Shown: one piece after another, positions 4,911-6,708 of the stretch
How the letters are laid out: each line of letters opens with the position of its first letter
How positions within the stretch are numbered: position 1 is the first letter of the stretch
Source of the DNA: an uncultured Collinsella sp.
Lineage (GTDB): Bacteria > Actinomycetota > Coriobacteriia > Coriobacteriales > Coriobacteriaceae
Reading direction: 5' to 3'
NCBI GenBank assembly: GCA_900549335.1
Contig: UROJ01000084.1
Coordinates: 1 to 6,708 of the forward strand
Length of the DNA: 6,708 nucleotides
The notes under the pieces: model-generated
What the model was told of the DNA's origin: nothing
The model's database searches: none
Seen by the model: only the letters and a program-made list of their open reading frames with translations
Position numbers and translations under genes: made by a program

Positions 4911-5767
4911 AGGTCTTTCTGGTTCCCAATTACTACAAGCAAGAGGCGGTCGAGAGCGGCCTGATGCTCGAGCTTTGGCTGACGCGCCAGGGCTATGAGG
5001 TCGCATGGGCTGCCGATCAGCGATCGAAGATTCAAAGCACGCCTGATATTGACGGCTCCGATCTGGTCATTACGCTCGGCGGCGACGGCACGCTGCTGCG
5101 CGCTGCCCGCATCCTCAACCATCGCGAGATTCCTATCCTCGGTCTTTCCTATGGTCACCTGGGCTTTTTAACTGCTGCGAGCCCCGAGGAGCGCGACATT
5201 CTTAAGGTCGTGAGCGATGCCCTTTCCGGCGAGCTGCACGTGAGCCGTCGCGCCACCATCGCTGCGGATATCGTGTCCGTGCGCGAAGACGGTACGAAGG
5301 ATGTCGTGCGCACCTTCGCCCTCAACGACATGGCGCTTACCCGCGGTCCGCTGTCCGATATGGTCGAGTTCGACATCACGGTGTCGGGCCACCATATCGA
5401 TCGACTGCGTGGCGACGGCGTGGTCGTGTCCACGGCGACTGGTTCTACGGGTTACGCACTCAGTGCCGGCGGCCCCATCGTGAGCCCCGACTATACGGGC
5501 ATGGTCTGCGTACCCATTGCGCCGCACACCATTCAGGCTCGTGCCTTTTTGACCTCGCCGAGTGATGTCGTCGAAATCTTTATGTCCGATGATCGCCCGA
5601 GCGTGCCGGCGATCGCTATCGATGGACAGTTTATTACCTGCGATGGCACCGTTGAGAGCGTGGCCGTGCGCCGCGGGCCCGGAGATGTGCTGCTGCTGGA
5701 TTACGGCCCCGAGAGCTTCTATAACTCGGTGAGCCGCGTATTCTACGGAGTCCGTCATGATCGATGA
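4907..5767 (+). CDS. nadK: NAD kinase
   Basis: This enzyme phosphorylates NAD to NADP using ATP or polyphosphate and is normally the only route to NADP. The 286-residue protein has the GGDGT motif at 58-62 ('LGGDGTLLRAAR'), the 'LND' Asn-Asp pair (139-141) and the long glycine-rich motif 'GDGVVVSTATGSTGYALSAG' (169-188). A beta-sandwich C-terminal domain follows, including 'IAIDGQ', the region that places the nicotinamide. The 'GxNxGxLGFL' block reads 'GLSYGHLGFL' (79-88) with Ser for Asn; other NAD kinases also vary here, so activity is still expected. The start ATG overlaps the tlyA stop in ATGA, and only a weak AGAAAG (4891-4896) lies upstream, so translation probably depends on coupling. 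The tlyA-nadK-recN order is common in Actinobacteria. Confidence 0.95.
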   Translation: MKVFLVPNYYKQEAVESGLMLELWLTRQGYEVAWAADQRSKIQSTPDIDGSDLVITLGGDGTLLRAARILNHREIPILGLSYGHLGFLTAASPEERDILKVVSDALSGELHVSRRATIAADIVSVREDGTKDVVRTFALNDMALTRGPLSDMVEFDITVSGHHIDRLRGDGVVVSTATGSTGYALSAGGPIVSPDYTGMVCVPIAPHTIQARAFLTSPSDVVEIFMSDDRPSVPAIAIDGQFITCDGTVESVAVRRGPGDVLLLDYGPESFYNSVSRVFYGVRHDR

Positions 5768-6708
5768 GCTGCAGGTTTCTAACATTGCACTCATTCGCGA
5801 GGCGACGCTGGTGCCGAGTGCCGGTCTGACTGCCCTGACCGGCGAGACCGGCGCCGGCAAGACCGCGCTGCTCTCGGCGCTCAAGCTTATTTTGGGTGAG
5901 CGTGCGGATTCGTCGACGGTGCGCGAGGGCGAGACGCTGGCGAGTGTCGAGGCGCGGCTGTTCGACGGTCCACACGACACGGAAGGCTTTACCGTACAGC
6001 GCAGTCTTTCTGCCGAGGGCCGCAGCCGCGTGAAGATTGACGGCCGCATTGCCAGTGTGCGCGAGCTTTCGGAGCGCGTTGGCGTGATGATGGATCTGTG
6101 CGGCCAGCACGAGCACCAGCGCTTGCTCGAACCGGCGCATCACGTTGCGATGGTCGATGCGTGGGCGGGGCGCTCTGCGCTCGAGGCGCTCGAGCACTAC
6201 CGTGCTTGCTTTAAAGCCTCGTGCGCGGCCGCTAAGGAGGTCCGTCGCGTCGAGGAGGCCTCGCGTGCGCAGGGGAGCCGCGTCGAGGAGGCGCGCTTTG
6301 CCCTCGAGCGCATCGGCGAGGTCGACCCTAAGCCGGGTGAGTATGAGGAACTCGAGGAACTGCTGCCGCGCTCCGAACATGCCGAGGTGCTGGTTGCCAC
6401 AGCTAACGATGCCCATGCATCGCTTGCCGCCGAAGGGGGAGCGCTCGATGCCTTGAATGGCGCCGTGGCCGAGCTTTCACGTATGGCGACCGTTGACCGC
6501 AAGCTGGGCGACATTGCCGATGCGCTTTCGGATGCCTGCATCTCGCTTGAGGATTGTGCCAACGAGCTGCGCGCCTATCGCGATGGGGTCGCCTTCGATC
6601 CTCGTGAGCTCGCTCGCATGCGCGAGCGGTATTCCGACCTCAAGGGCCTGCTGCGTCAGTGGGGTCCGACCATGGACGATGTCTTTGCCATGCGCGACCG
6701 CTCACAAG
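5757..6708 (+). CDS. recN: DNA repair protein RecN, 3'-truncated by window edge
   Basis: RecN is an SMC-like ATPase that gathers at double-strand breaks and holds DNA ends together for recombination. The visible 317 residues cover the N-terminal ATPase half and the first coiled-coil arm. Walker A is 'GETGAGKT' (29-36; most RecN have GKS), preceded by 'LQVSNIALI' (5-13). The RecN hallmark 'DLCGQHEHQRLL' (113-124) has Cys where 'DIHGQHEH' has His. The segment from about 140 to 300 is rich in Ala, Glu, Arg and Leu, as expected for a coiled coil, and 287-310 matches the family's 'L..L.RKYG' region. The Walker B, signature motif and second arm lie beyond the window; RecN is about 550 residues. The ATG overlaps the end of nadK by 11 bases and has GGAG (5747-5750) six bases upstream. 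The frame is open to base 6708. Confidence 0.95.
   Translation, partial: MIDELQVSNIALIREATLVPSAGLTALTGETGAGKTALLSALKLILGERADSSTVREGETLASVEARLFDGPHDTEGFTVQRSLSAEGRSRVKIDGRIASVRELSERVGVMMDLCGQHEHQRLLEPAHHVAMVDAWAGRSALEALEHYRACFKASCAAAKEVRRVEEASRAQGSRVEEARFALERIGEVDPKPGEYEELEELLPRSEHAEVLVATANDAHASLAAEGGALDALNGAVAELSRMATVDRKLGDIADALSDACISLEDCANELRAYRDGVAFDPRELARMRERYSDLKGLLRQWGPTMDDVFAMRDRSQ

Noticed and set aside
4985..5170. Ser in place of Asn in the NAD kinase 'GxNxGxLGFL' block as a sign of lost activity
   Set aside because: Other functional NAD kinases, including the human one, also lack Asn here, and all remaining motifs are intact.
5168..6416. Minus-strand open frames of 293 and 260 codons opposite nadK and recN
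   Set aside because: They overlap each other and two certain genes, have low-complexity Arg/Ala/Ser/Leu-rich sequence and no recognisable motif.

Overview
The window is a compact, all-plus-strand block of housekeeping genes from a GC-rich Gram-positive bacterium. The gene order Xaa-Pro peptidase, EF-P, Asp23-family protein, NusB, XseB, TlyA, NAD kinase, RecN is a shortened form of a cluster well known in Firmicutes and Actinobacteria. The ribosome-binding sites fit a 16S rRNA tail ending CCUCCUUUCU. With the protein style, this suggests a high-GC actinobacterial relative, possibly class Coriobacteriia (Collinsella-like). That placement is inference; no rRNA or marker search was possible.

Layout: (1) 1-864 is the 3' part of a gene open to the window edge. 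It aligns along its whole length, from memory, with 3-dehydroquinate synthase (AroB), but nearly every NAD-, metal- and substrate-binding residue is replaced, so it looks like a pseudoenzyme in the usual aroB position. (2) 865-996 is a non-coding spacer with a possible promoter and a nested inverted repeat. (3) 997-2127 is a complete M24-family Xaa-Pro peptidase, followed by a small UUCG hairpin and a strong intrinsic terminator. (4) A TATAAT box at 2225-2230 starts a second unit: efp, an Asp23/Gls24 gene, nusB, xseB, tlyA, nadK and recN. These lie 0-36 bases apart or overlap; recN is cut by the window end.

Functionally, the second unit joins translation (EF-P relieves ribosome stalling at proline runs; TlyA methylates rRNA), transcription antitermination (NusB), nucleotide metabolism (NadK makes NADP) and DNA repair (XseB, RecN). 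Most internal junctions suggest translational coupling: ribosome-binding sites sit in the last codons of the previous gene, or start and stop codons overlap. xseA, which often precedes xseB, is absent here, as is aroQ between aroB and the peptidase gene. I see no mobile element, CRISPR array, tRNA or rRNA. The least ordinary element is the degenerate AroB-like protein.
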